A stretch of 64,000 nucleotides of DNA, from NCBI GenBank assembly GCA_936450465.1, contig OW388296.1:12211867-12275866 (forward strand), written 5' to 3'. Below the pieces are notes generated by a model. It worked only from the letters and a program-made list of their open reading frames with translations. It made no database searches and was not told where the DNA came from. A program made the translations under genes and the position numbers. The DNA is from Gibbula magus. Taxonomy: Eukaryota; Mollusca; Gastropoda; Trochida; Trochidae. Shown in pieces: positions 45,853-57,156 of the stretch; positions within the stretch are counted from its first letter, which is position 1, and the number at the start of each line of letters is the position of its first letter.

Positions 45853-47227
45853 AGAGCCATGGGCTCTGTAGCACATCAGGCTTTATATACATTAACTAAT
45901 TCAAAATGTCAACTTCTACATGAGAGGTATAACACATAGGAAGCACTTTATAATTGAGAAGATGAAATAGGTCTTAAGGTCCTTACCCCTCTGATCTATC
46001 TTTGAGGCCAGGGATAAAATCCCCTTCAAATAAAGTCACACTTGAAGATTTAATTAATTACTGTTGTTTCCTTTAAAATACCTCCCTTTAAAGAGCACAT
46101 AAAATCTCAAGTTGAAATAGCTTTTCAGGTCATTACGTCTGTGACCTATATTTGAGGTCGCAAGATCATGAAATCTACAACTTAGAATCCTCATTGGCCA
46201 AGGAGTCTGCACACAACTTTTCAGCTCTCTAGACCTTTTGGAACTTGAGAAGAAGATGAAAATAAGTTTTAGGATGTGACCCCTGTGACCCCATTTGGGG
46301 TCATGGGGTCACGAAATCTACAATTTAGAATCCCCATTGGCCAAGGAGTCTTCACACAACTTTTCAGCTCTCTAGACCTTTTGGAACTTGAGAAGAAGAT
46401 GAAAATAGTTTTTTAAGGATGTGACCCATGTGACCCCAATTGGGGTCATGGGGTCACGAAATCTTCAATTTAGAGTCCCCATTGGCCAAGGAGTCTTCAC
46501 ACAACTTTTCAGCTCTCTAGACCTTTTGGAATTTGAGAAGGAGATGAAAATAGGTTTTTAAGGATGTGACCCCTGTGACCCCAATTGGGGTCATGGGGTC
46601 ACGAAATCTACAATTTAGAGTCCCCATTGGCCAAGGAGTCTTCATAAAAAAATTCAGCTCTCTAGACCTTTTTGAATTTGAGAAGTAGATGAAAATTGGT
46701 TTTTAAGGATGTGACCCTTGTGACCCCATTTGGGGTCATGGGGGTCACGAAATCTACAATTTAGAATCCCCATTGGCCAAGGAGTCTTCACACAACTTTT
46801 CAGCTCTCTAGACCTTTTGGAACTTGAGAAGAAGATGCAAATAGGTTTTTAAGGATGTGACCCCTGTGACCCCATTTGGGGTCACGGGGTCATGAAATCT
46901 TCAATTTAGAGTCCCCATTGGCCAAGGAGTCTGCATACAACTTTTCAGCTCTCTAGACCTTTTGGAACTTGAGAAGAAGATGAAAATAGGTTTTTAAGGA
47001 TGTGACCCATGTGACCCCATTTGGGGTCATGGGGTCACGAAATCTACAATTTAGAATCCCCATTGGCCAAGGAGTCTGCACACAAAATTTCAGCTCCCTG
47101 GACCAAATGGTTCTGGAGAAGAAGATGAAAATGCGAAAAGTTTACAGACGGACGGACGGACGGACGGACGCCGGACACCATGCCATGCCATAAGCCCATC
47201 GGGCCTTTCAGGCCAGATGAGCTTAAA
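45853..47227 (-). mobile_element. 'catcaggcctgaaaggcc' element with internal array, inverted copy
   Basis: Left boundary 'tagagccatgggctctgtagc', right boundary 'gggcctttcaggccagatgagctt', i.e. the reverse of the 22527 element. About seven roughly 145-bp monomers lie inside (46190-47110), and a ggacggac tract near the right end. Unit 1 (20028-20045) shows the empty site 'gaattaaaaaaaagtaac'; here it reads 'gaattaaaaaa', element, 'aaaagtaac'. Confidence 0.85.
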
Positions 47228-47424
47228 AGTAACTCGTAAATCGTTTCATATTCATTAATAGTGGTAAAATCATTTATCTCATTTGTCTTTTAGGAACGAA
47301 TACAAAACCATTTCTTTTTCTTATGGCATAGATGAAACACACAATACGTATAGTCCTATTAGACCAACAACAACTGACAATCCAACATATTGTTTGTTTT
47401 TAAAATAACCGCAATACGACTACC

Positions 47425-47815
47425 ACCAATTACTGGGGAATTCCTAAACAATACAAAAAAGGGATCATTAAGTATTGAGATTATTGAGATTATGCTCAGT
47501 TTATAACAAATATGTTTCTGTATATAAGTACGGATTGTATTTTTACATCTTGTAGACATAGTCAACTGCATTTTGATAATTACATGTGTTTCCCGCTATA
47601 TATGTATTCTTGCCTAATCGATCGATTTGCCCAATTGCCATACTTCCAAAGTATGTTCTCCTCTTTGATGAGTTTCCAAAAACGAATACAGATAAGCTTC
47701 ACCGGAGAATTTTAGCAGATATCGCTTCTGAGAGGCTTGGCCTTTCTGAATAAAGAGAGGTTTATTTGTGGTGACACAACTTTTTAATATAATCAGAATG
47801 TTCATGTGTAGTGTA
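47425..47815 (+). repeat. Tandem segmental duplication, unit 4 (collapsed)
   Basis: Starts with the shared block ('ttactggggaattcct', 'gtacggattgtatttttacatc', 'gcctaatcgatcg'), then passes after about 210 bp into the last 37 ACS codons and about 60 bp of 3' flank. Everything between is deleted. Homology stops at about 47815, the right edge of the array. Confidence 0.85.
47640..47753 (+). pseudogene. Acyl-CoA synthetase 3' remnant, copy D
   Basis: The last 37 codons and stop, in the proper frame from ATA CTT CCA, including 'PKTNTDKLHRR' with the catalytic-type Lys and the GLSE end. It has two conservative changes against the other copies (LLFDE, RIL). No start or adenylation domain remains, so it cannot make an enzyme. 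Confidence 0.92.
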
Positions 47816-49788
47816 GACAAGTTTTGACTGTCTGACCGATTGATAACTACATTGTTATTGTATTTCATTTGAAAATCTGAATTGTTAATCTGTATTATTT
47901 TGTGTTTAAGTCAATATGAATTGAATAATTATAAGACCTGTTTTGATTTCATTTGTAGGTTTTCCTCTGGGGACTTTGTTGATAATTTGCTAACTGACAC
48001 ACATATTCAACAAAAATGACCTAACACCAAAGAACAAGGTTCAGCATCATGGAACGCTGTCACTGTCTATGCTCATTCAATACGTTTTGCCAACGTGGTA
48101 TATTTTCAGGCTTTTCTGATGCAGTCGGGCTCTTAGCCTCGATAATTCTTGTTATTATGTTTACGCCTTAAATCACATATCGCCATATTTCTCGTTTCTA
48201 GCAAAACACCTACCGACGAGAGGGTACAACATATATCACATACCATATTCCTGCTTTCTATCCAAGGAAATATCATATGTCATGGTCTATATCGACCGAG
48301 ATACTTCAAAGACCTGACCTTTGACTGTAAAGGGTCTGTCTAATTAGCATCTGTCCTTCGAATATTTCTGATATAAATATGAATATAAGTAAACTATTTT
48401 CAGTTTCGGTCTCAGATTTGATCTTGCTCGTTTGATCTGTAGTTGCATTAAAATTCGTGTCTCTCCTCTTACTACCAACAAGTATTGTTTAGGTTCTTTA
48501 ACTTTGAGAACTTAATTTAACTAGTCTCGTCTCTGTGATAAGCTCTCACCACTGTGAAATACTTAATATTAGTCTCGGATAAGTAATGTGATGGATGTGC
48601 CATTGTGTATATCATCATATTTATTAAAGTAAAACATTGGTCAATTTGTTAATAACTTATATTTTATACTCTAAAGTTGACCAAGCTGCATTTGTCACGT
48701 ATTTAAATACCCCCTATTAGTGTCGTGGAGGATTCCGACAACACGGTTCCCATTTGGCTTATTATACACTGAATTGAGTATTTTAAACAAGTTGCCATGT
48801 TCTCAGGATGGTATCTCACATGCACAATCAATTCCTAAGCCTCGGGCGCATACGAGTAGTCATCACTATGCCTTTTTTCAACGAATCCCGAAAGTGATCA
48901 TAGTTACGACATGTAGCCTTTAATGAAATAACAGGCTTTTGATCTTTTTGGGTAACATCCGAAATACTATCCTGGGATAGGGTATAAATCTTACAAAGAA
49001 TCATTCCGTAGCATTGACTTGTTATCATTTCACCAACAAAAAGGATACATTTGACGTTTGAATAGCGAAAAGGAACGAAACTTAAAGGACATTGCAAACT
49101 CAGCATAATTTTAACAGGTCAACAAGGTTTCATGTTTTGATATTGGCGCATGCAGGTAAAGGATGAAATGTGGCATCACCATAAACCCTCATACCCGCAG
49201 CTGGATCCACCACTAAATCAATATCGTTTCTTTTGTGTAAATAGAATGAACAGAGGTTAATTAAAACTGTGTAATTAAATATGTTCGACTTTGCCGTGTT
49301 ACAGATCCTCGGCCTCTTGTATAGACTCTTGACTTGATCTCGTGTGAATACACTGAACCTTGGAACTGGGCCATTATGGAAATATTTTATTCATAACATA
49401 TATATAATAGTCTAGTTAATATGCTGAACTAACATTTGCATTACGAAATTATGTTATGAAACGCACTGAACACATGGAACCGTCTGTAATGTATTTTGTA
49501 ATCCACTGCTCCGAATGCATTCTCCATCTTAATCCATGTATGACTTCACGAAACATGCATATGTGATTATTTTAGATTTGAAACAATAAATTTCAATTAT
49601 GGAATACCAAAATCAATTATTTTGCAAATTTCGGATATGGTACAAGAAGCTGCGGTCCTCATGAAATAGATTCTTCCACACACGTGCAGCTCAAAACTGA
49701 TTGACAGCTGAAACGCCTTTCCATGCCTTCCGTGCCTTGAATAGAACGTTGGATTCTTACTGACAAACAATCCTAACGGTTTCTAACA
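47816..49788. other. No gene seen; dispersed repeat at 48150-48260
   Basis: Single-copy-looking AT-rich DNA. 48150-48260 in inverted direction matches the repeat at 57770-57925 ('gctagaaacgagaaatatgg', 'ctctcgtc..taggg'). Confidence 0.45.
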
Positions 49789-49862
49789 GCGTCTTGTGGC
49801 CTAATGGTTAGAAGCGCTGACTACCAAGCGAAGGGTTGCATGTTTGAATCCAGGTTCACGCA
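49789..49862 (+). repeat. tRNA-like sequence (SINE head or tRNA pseudogene)
   Basis: A box-A-like 'tggcctaatgg' at 49797-49807 and a box-B-like 'gtttgaatcc' at 49842-49851 stand at tRNA spacing. The D arm is recognisable, but the anticodon stem pairs only about four bases and the acceptor ends do not close well. It is therefore more likely a polymerase III SINE head than a working tRNA. Confidence 0.5.
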
Positions 49863-51967
49863 TAACAAAAATTAACTAGTCTAGTTGAGAGATATTTTAA
49901 GATCCTTTTCATGTACACTAAGACAAAATACATCAGTCTCGAAAAATGTACTCGATTAGCCATTACTGAAAATGTCTAAACCTATCACCCCTCCTGACTG
50001 GGACAGTCAATGAACAGTTGATTCCTAAATAATAATCAACTGAAAACACAATAGAGTGACGTCATGACCATGGATTAAAAGTTGGATAACTTGTGCCCAA
50101 TCCATTTAATTTCTTGAATGAATAAAATATGTTTCAATCAAATCTCAATACATGTATTCGTACGTACATGTACAAGCTTTGATCGATCAGTTAAACCTTT
50201 AGCAATTAATAAGTACAACATCATTGTCAAACAATAATTAAAATGAGGGTTTTGGATGATTTAAAATCGGAATTTTGGCTTTAAATAGTTAAAAGTTGTT
50301 TGCATACAAATACCAATTGTCGTGAGCATATTACCAATGTACACAATTATTACTTTTTTTTCCAAAAACTAATGTCAATATATGATGTAACTCAGAATAT
50401 TGTGAAAATAGGTGAAAGCGGTTTAAAGAAATATTTTTGTTAAGGTAATATAAAATGCATTTCATTTCAACTCATTTAAAATGCACCTACGTAATTGTTG
50501 TTGTGATTGTTTATTTACGTTACTAACACACCTATTGTTGAGTTTGAGTGACTTTCAACTCAACTTTTGGAATGCTTTGAAGTACTAGTGATAAGATTAT
50601 TGTGTTGTGATTTCGAGAGTCCCTCTTTCTGTGAAATATATACAGGTTAGATATGTTGACACGAGTGGATCAATCACGCAGCACACAATGTTATTACTTT
50701 GTGTGTAGTTGGAGTGCTTGAAAGGATTTTGATGTACAGTGCGCCTCAGTCAGTTAAACAAAGCGCACACAAACTTAAGAGCTATCAAGGGGTCTATTCT
50801 TAAACGTGCAGGCGAATTCAGTTTACATTGATGTTATTCAACTCAATGTAAATTTGGAAATTGAATACAGCTCGCTTTGTTGGAGGGTAGTCTTCAGTCT
50901 TCTTTCATTTGAATAGGTTTTTTTTCTTTTTTATATTTCAGTTTTTCAGTATATTTAATTTAAAGTCTAAAATCGAATCGTAAAACATTTTTCAAAATTG
51001 TCTTGTATAATATAATGTGTGTATTAAAATGGAGTGGAACATTTTATTATACGCTATACAGTGAGATTATCGGTTCTATCAGTGAAATAAAACCTCTATA
51101 TATCAAGATACAGTGGCGATAACCTTTACCGCTACTTTACTGAGCCTTGACGTTAGGACAATGTTATGACGTCATAGTGTCAGCTTGCGACGGCTCTAAG
51201 TCTACTGGTGAATCACTTTCAACACAAAACACAGAAATAACGATATTATGATTAATATTATAAATGATGTTAATCTTTCGAGAAGTACTGACTGTTACTG
51301 AAAATTGCCATTTTGATGATAGTCCGTTTTTATCGAAAACCGGACAATGCACCGCTTGTGGCGCGTCGTCAATTGGGCAAACGTAATTTTCGAAACTTAT
51401 TTTCACCATATAAACATATAACTTGGGGTTGACAGTGTTAAATAGATCTTATAACTACTGTGGGTGTAAATGGGACATGTAGTTTCGATTTCTGTAAATG
51501 TAAAATGATGTAAAAACTAGTAATTATGATCTAATTTGCTGTTGGGGATGAATATGCAAGTTGAGTGAAATTATTTGAACTGAATTCAGCACATATTGTA
51601 TGTTTGCACGTATTTCAGCCAAATACAATTTTGAATAATACAAATTTTATAAACTTCGCTCGATGAGATAAGGTAGTTTTCAAGGTAAAACATATATCTT
51701 ATAACTGTTTATGTATTATATGATTGAGAGTGAGAAACATCAGTAAAATAAACCTTCAATCGATCAGGCTACGGGGAGAAATAAAAAAAAAACCATTTTA
51801 ACAATATATGCGGTCACTTAGTATTATGGAACAGATTTTTAAAGGGCGCAAATATGCCTTTGAAATGAGTCTTTGTCAACACAAAACACAGAAGAAAACA
51901 AAACTTGCAGGATAGAGAGTTAGATAATCGGTAGTTGCAGTGTAGAAAACGACGATTTGGATTATTT
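49863..51967. other. No gene seen
   Basis: AT-rich; short frames only, including one of 81 codons on the minus strand (51164-51409) with no family likeness. Confidence 0.5.
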
Positions 51968-52906
51968 GCTTCGAAACGTCGTGTTTCTACACACAATAAA
52001 TAAGTTGTACGAAACGTTGTGTTTCTACACACAATAAAGACATTGTCCGAAACGTTGTGTTTCTACACACAATAAAGACATTGTCCGAAACGTTGTGTTT
52101 CTACACACAATAAAGAAGTTGTCCGAAACGTTGTGTTTCTACACACAATAAAGACATTGTCCGAAACGTTGTGTTTCTACACAAAATAAAGACATTGTCC
52201 GAAACGTCGTGTTTCTACACACAATTAGTAAGTTGTACGAAACGTTGTGTATCTACACACAATAAATAAGTTGTACGAAACGTCGTGTTTCTACACACAA
52301 TAAAGACATTGTCCGAAACGTCGTGTTTCTACACACAATTAATAAGTTGTACGAAACGTCGTGTTTCTACACACAATAAATAAGTTGTCCGAAACGTCGT
52401 GTTTCTACACACAATAAATAAGTTGTCCGAAACGTCGTGTTTCTACACACAATTAATAAGTTGTCCGAAACGTCGTGTTTCTACACACGATAAATAAGTT
52501 GTCCGAAACGTTGTGTTTCTACACACAATAAATAAGTTGTCCGAAACGTCGTGTTTCTACACACATTTAATAATTTGTACGAAACGTTGTGTATCTACAC
52601 ACAATAAATAAGTTGTACGAAACGTCGTGTTTCTACACACAATAAAGACATTGTCCGAAACGTCGTGTTTCTACACACAATAAATAAGTTGTCCGAAACG
52701 TCGTGTTTCTACACACAATAAATAAGTTGTCCGAAACGTCGTGTTTCTACACACAATAAATAAGTTGTCCGAAACGTCGTGTTTCTACACACAATTAATA
52801 AGTTGTACGAAACGTTGTGTATCTACACACAATGAATAAGTTGTACGAAACGTCGTGTTTCTACACAAAATAAAGAAGTTGTCAGAACGTCGTGTTTCGA
52901 GACACA
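51968..52906 (-). repeat. 38-bp minisatellite, about 25 copies, module family H
   Basis: On the minus strand the unit reads 'caacttatttattg', 'tgtgtagaaacac', 'gacgtttcgga'. Variants (aagaca for aataag; gtgtatc for gtgtttc; gtac for gtcc) recur in fixed combinations, giving a higher-order pattern seen at about 52210-52320, 52560-52665 and 52780-52870. The unit matches the hairpin arms at 5820 and 12040 in both conserved blocks, with an expanded spacer. Confidence 0.95.
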
Positions 52907-53622
52907 ACAAAGAAGATTTTATCAAGAAAATAAATCGCAGAATCTTTTTTAGCAACTGGTGTACAAAATACATAATATTGTCATACCATGGCCAAGGATA
53001 AAAGTCATTGTATCATTTGATGTTGCGACGGTTAGTAGTAAGTACATATTCGAAAGTAAATCTCTTTGATATGGAGTTCATAATTTCCATTTCTATGTAT
53101 TATCATGTCCCCTTAAATGTTTTTAATCAATTCTTAAATGTATTTTGTTAATTCTTTCTATATATCTACTTATATGTGTTAAAGCGATTCTTCATTATAC
53201 GTCATTATATTACAAATCTATTAAGAAAAAAGTTAAACTAAATTCTCTTATATTGTAGTTACATATCTCCGTTGTCAAGCGATTGGTTTGTATTCGTGTT
53301 GAGTAGTAATGGAGTATTTGGAAACGAAACCCTCTGTCGATCCAAACAGTGTAGTCTCCATGTGAAGCCCTAACCCCTTGATCCTGTTGCTATGAACAAT
53401 GCTACAACATAGGAATACACTCGAACAGTCCATTTACAGCAATAACTTTTTAAATTAATTTTGAAATAAGAACATTGATGAAGTTCATTATTTCTGTTGT
53501 TAAACTGTAAAAACTGTTTGCAACTGCGAATGATTTTGGAAAGTGTTCAATATTTTCAAATAATTCACATTCTTGAAAGTTTTGTTTAAAAACATTTAGT
53601 AATAGACTCATCCATTTCCCCC

Positions 53623-53689
53623 TACTTTAAAAAGAGGGGAGCGTTGCTTACCTGCAGAGTTGATTGCAGCTCACGTACGGATAAGAAAG
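53623..53689 (+). promoter_or_regulatory. Putative promoter and non-coding exon 1 of the small secreted-protein gene
   Basis: A TATA-like 'actttaaaaag' (53624-53634) is followed after about 25-30 bp by a GC-richer stretch that ends at a donor 'aaag|gtatgt' (53689/53690). The first coding exon starts at an acceptor 497 bp further on. The transcription start is inferred to lie around 53655-53660. Confidence 0.4.
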
Positions 53690-54186
53690 GTATGTTATCG
53701 TGTGTTCACCTGCCTATTTATTTGTTAACTTAAAGTGAACTGTTGTCATGAGATAATGTTCTGTATGCATTTCAACTGAACATATTCTAAAATATATATT
53801 CATATTCTGAAAAAAAATCACCATTGCCTGTATGGTGGGTTTACCTTTGTGTAAGTGCTTTACTGAATCTATTAATTCGACACTTAGTTTATCAAATTTA
53901 ATCATGAAGAAATATTACTTTGTTGAAATAGCATTATGTATTGAACCGTGATAGCTGTTACGAAATGAATATTTTTACAATTCCAATTAGTACATTTGAG
54001 CTTCAACATTAATATGATAATATTTTACCTGTATGAACGTCAACCTATTACATGAAAATTTGATTGAAAGGAGAATCATTTATGTTTTATTATCAGAGAA
54101 ACACTTCAGAGTGCTGTCTGAATACTTGTACCAAGATTAAAACTGTTTTACGAATATTTCTGTTTTATGTTTATTTATTTTTTTAG

Positions 54187-54247
54187 AAAATCTGAATCAT
54201 GATGAAGACTCTTATTCTGTCAGTTGTTCTTGTCGTCGCCCTCATAG
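54187..54247 (+). CDS. Small secreted protein gene, exon 2 (signal peptide)
   Basis: Bounded by the acceptor 'tatttatttttttag' and a strong donor 'atag|gtaagt'. The ATG at 54199 (a second follows at once) opens MMKTLILSVVLVVALI, a textbook signal peptide: one Lys, then 12 hydrophobic residues. The exon ends in phase 1. It is too short to be noticed as a long frame, but start, signal and splice sites agree. The next exon of fitting phase is at 56786. Confidence 0.75.
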
Positions 54248-54267
54248 GTAAGTTTTGATTTGATGTT

Positions 54268-54440
54268 TTTGAGTTTTTTCTAACATGTTTTGAATATTTT
54301 CTAAAATGTTTTGAATATATTCTGACATGATAAATAATTTCAAACATGTTCTTATTATTTTCTACCATTTTAAAAATATGTTCTACCATGTTTTGAATTT
54401 GTTCTAACATGTTTTGTTGAAAATTGTCTGACATGGTTTT
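54268..54440. repeat. Degenerate tandem repeat in intron 2
   Basis: About eight imperfect repeats of 'tctaacatgttttgaatatt' type. It creates an 87-codon minus-strand frame (54183-54446) rich in Met, Asn and Glu, which is a by-product. Confidence 0.7.
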
Positions 54441-55544
54441 AATCACTATGAGACTGGCGGAATTATATTGAGAGGAATGTTGAAAACATTAAATGACATG
54501 ATGAATATAGTACGCTAACTGTTATATTAACCGATATGCAGGTCATGTATTGCACAACAGCAATCTTCCGATATAATGTTTGGTTATTTTGGAGAAAATC
54601 ACTATACATGTGTCTGTTGTGTCAGTAGATATTTATATTGTTTGCAAGCATGCTTGTTAACGGAATGAGGAAGCATACCGAAACGTCAATGTTGTCAATA
54701 CTATTTAAAATGTGACCATGCCTGTTGTTGGATGTCATGTTTTTTCCATAACAATTTCACGAATTAAAAATTTAAACGGCGGTCACTGTGCAAACAAAAA
54801 TTTTTCTTTAAGTTATCTTTAGATAAATAACGTAAAATGATGTTTTGAATCAAGTATGCCTATTGCTTTAAAAGAGAGTGATTGATATCATTATATTATC
54901 AAATCTAAATGTAGAGTGCATAATTAACTACAAGGGACAACTAGATTTTTAAACATATAAATTGCAAACTACACACTTGTGCTTTCAAACTTGGGAATAT
55001 AGCAAACGTTGCATACAGTAAACATGCGCAAAATCGTAAGCTCAACTTATGATCATCATTGTATCCAAGTTTCGCTAGATGTATAACGATTTATATGTAT
55101 ATATTCCTTATAAGGCAATATCCCACTTTTGAAGCTATCCGCCTCGACATTTTGAAAAATCGACCACATACATGAATATTAATAGAGCGAGCTTTATTTG
55201 ATGATTTTCTGAGGATCATTTGGTCAATTAAAAAACATACATTGTTACATTTTTAAATTTCAAACTTTTAAAAAAATAATTGCGAATGCGTTATAACGCG
55301 TTAACTTTGTAACTTTGATCGAGTCGACCATAATAGTTTAACTTTCACTGACTAACGGACTGTCAACACATTGCTATATAACTTTTGGGAATAAAATTTT
55401 AACGACATTGGCACATGACTATACATGTAAAATTCACACATATTGTTAAATTCTTTCAAGTAACAAGTATATTGTATGTGTGACATGATTTGACAAACAA
55501 TAATTAGCGTGTGTAGAGAATCATTTAATTCGAAACGTGAAGAA

Positions 55545-55745
55545 AACGAAGGTACTGTGTATCGATTTCAGAACTAAATCCCCAACAATGACACCTTTAT
55601 TCATTAATGACGAACCCATTGAGGTAGTCACAGATACCTTGGAACGTTCATTGACAATAAGCTAACGTGGAAAACCAACACAGATGCTCTGTACAGCAAA
55701 TGCCAACAACGCCTTTTGCGCAAACTGCGACCCCTAGCTAATAAT
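55545..55745 (+). pseudogene. Rex1/RTE-like LINE reverse transcriptase fragment
   Basis: Shifting plus-strand frames encode a TPLFINDEPIEVV stretch, then YLGTFIDNKLTW with 'KCQQRLLRKLRPL', the thumb-region block after the catalytic YxDD of Rex1-type LINEs. Only about 60 codons remain, inside intron 2 of the secreted-protein gene. Dead. Confidence 0.65.
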
Positions 55746-56785
55746 AATAGCACTTTATTGTCCATACAATACAATGCAAAGTACATTGGACATTCGGTTT
55801 GTGCATTTTGCATCCGGCAGCCGCATTGCAGTGACAGTTCAAACGTTGTTCAATCCTTATAATGCTGAGTGTCAAGCAAGGAAGCGACAACTCCCATCGT
55901 TTAACGTATTTTGGTATGACGCGACCGGGAATCAAATATGATGTTATTGTATGTCAATCACCAAGTCATAACGAGCTCGAAAGTCTTTTATGCCTCAAAG
56001 TATTTCACTTTTATACAAATGTTGAATTCAATTTTCATCTCAGTCGTTTTAAACATTTTAAACCACCTGTCTTATCCCTTTTAATGCTTTTAAAACGCAT
56101 ATTATATGTTGCTATTTATTATAATATTGTCAAAGCTCTGTGATCCAAAACGAATTCAAGGTAATAAGGTATTGTATATTGTCTATGGCTTGACCGGATA
56201 CTTAATCAATATATAAAATTACTTCCCTTTTATATACTCATGGTAATAATGGTTGAAACCCCCGAATAGTTATAGGAATGAAATGTTATATAAACAACGT
56301 AACGTATCAGTTTCGGATTTTCTTTTGGTAATACATGTTACTACTGGATGTCTTTTTATGAATAGTGTTTTGAGCATTCTACTATTTCTCCACTTGTGCT
56401 TTAAAATTCCTTGTGTCTTGAGATATTGTTACAGTGTTCGAGTGTTCTCATTTTGGTTCTAAAAATTATGAAAAGCTGCATTTGAAAGAAACATTCTACT
56501 GAAACCAAATATACACAAAATATTTCACGGAGTCTCATTCGCACACAAATCATACATAGCAAGTATTATTTAGTTTACATCATGCGTTTGTGCCATTTAA
56601 TTTCGAAAATACCATAATATCGAACAATATTAATTGTGCATAAATTTAATGTGCTACAATCCATTTTCTGTTTAGTCAACCATTTTTACCATGAGGATAT
56701 AAACGGGTTAGAGTCTATACATATATATTGTATATCTGTCTAACGCCGTTTCAATGCAGTACACGCTTCCTTTCTTGTGTTACAG

Positions 56786-56985
56786 CAGGGCTCTCTGAGG
56801 GAACGTCCTCCACAGCGGCTGCAACTGGGAGCACGTCAGCTGGGGTTACCGGAGCTAGTGGGAGCACTGAGACCACGACACAGGTAGCCTACTCCATACA
56901 GGGTTATGATATATCATGTAGCATCAGATACCCAACCCTTGAGTACATAGAGATGTGCTGCAATAAAGATAGATTCTGTTATTGA
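56786..56985 (+). CDS. Small secreted protein gene, exon 3 (Ser/Thr/Gly/Ala linker and 4-Cys tail)
   Basis: Acceptor 'ttgtgttacag' joins exon 2 in phase 1. A second AG three bases on (NAGNAG) would drop one Ala. About 31 codons of linker rich in T, S, A and G (TSSTAAATGST...) suggest O-glycosylation. Reading on gives about 33 residues with cysteines spaced C-13-CC-5-C and a stop at 56983-56985. The full product would be about 82 residues, a secreted peptide precursor with a short disulphide-bonded tail. The Cys pattern does not match a family I can name. A donor-like CAG|GTAGCC at 56883/56884 precedes the Cys part in phase 0 and would allow the alternative end at 58308. Confidence 0.6.
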
Positions 56986-57125
56986 ATACATTTACTAACA
57001 TAATGCTTTGAAATCCTGCAGTTAATGTCATAGCAATGCTTTCACACCCTGAGAGGCATATAAATGCTTTGACATAGCATTACCGGGACCTGGTAAACGA
57101 TTAAATGACGTACCTATCATATTTA

Positions 57126-57129
<4 letters not shown>

Positions 57130-57155
<26 letters not shown>
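57130..57155. repeat. (AT)n microsatellite
   Basis: About 13 dinucleotides, in intron 3 or the 3' region of the secreted-protein gene. Confidence 0.9.

Positions 57156-57156
<1 letters not shown>

Larger units (their letters stand above)
39845..47424 (+). repeat. Tandem segmental duplication, unit 3 (contains ACS-C)
   Basis: The start block (39840-40410) follows 1-460 closely. The unit then keeps a Penelope tail, gypsy pol parts, a CRE-like array, ACS-C and a 3' flank closer to that of ACS-A than of ACS-B. It lacks the YR element and the conserved pre-ACS block. It ends at 'ttactggggaattcct', where unit 4 begins. Confidence 0.8.

Noticed and set aside
49789..49862. Functional tRNA gene
   Set aside because: Boxes A and B are present, but the acceptor and anticodon stems do not pair properly; treated as a SINE head or pseudogene.
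51968..52906. CRISPR-like look of the 38-bp repeat block
   Set aside because: Repeats are contiguous with no unique spacers, and the setting is eukaryotic; it is a minisatellite.
54183..54446. 87-codon minus-strand frame resembling a coiled coil
   Set aside because: It translates a degenerate 'acatgttttgaatat' repeat within intron 2 of the secreted-protein gene.
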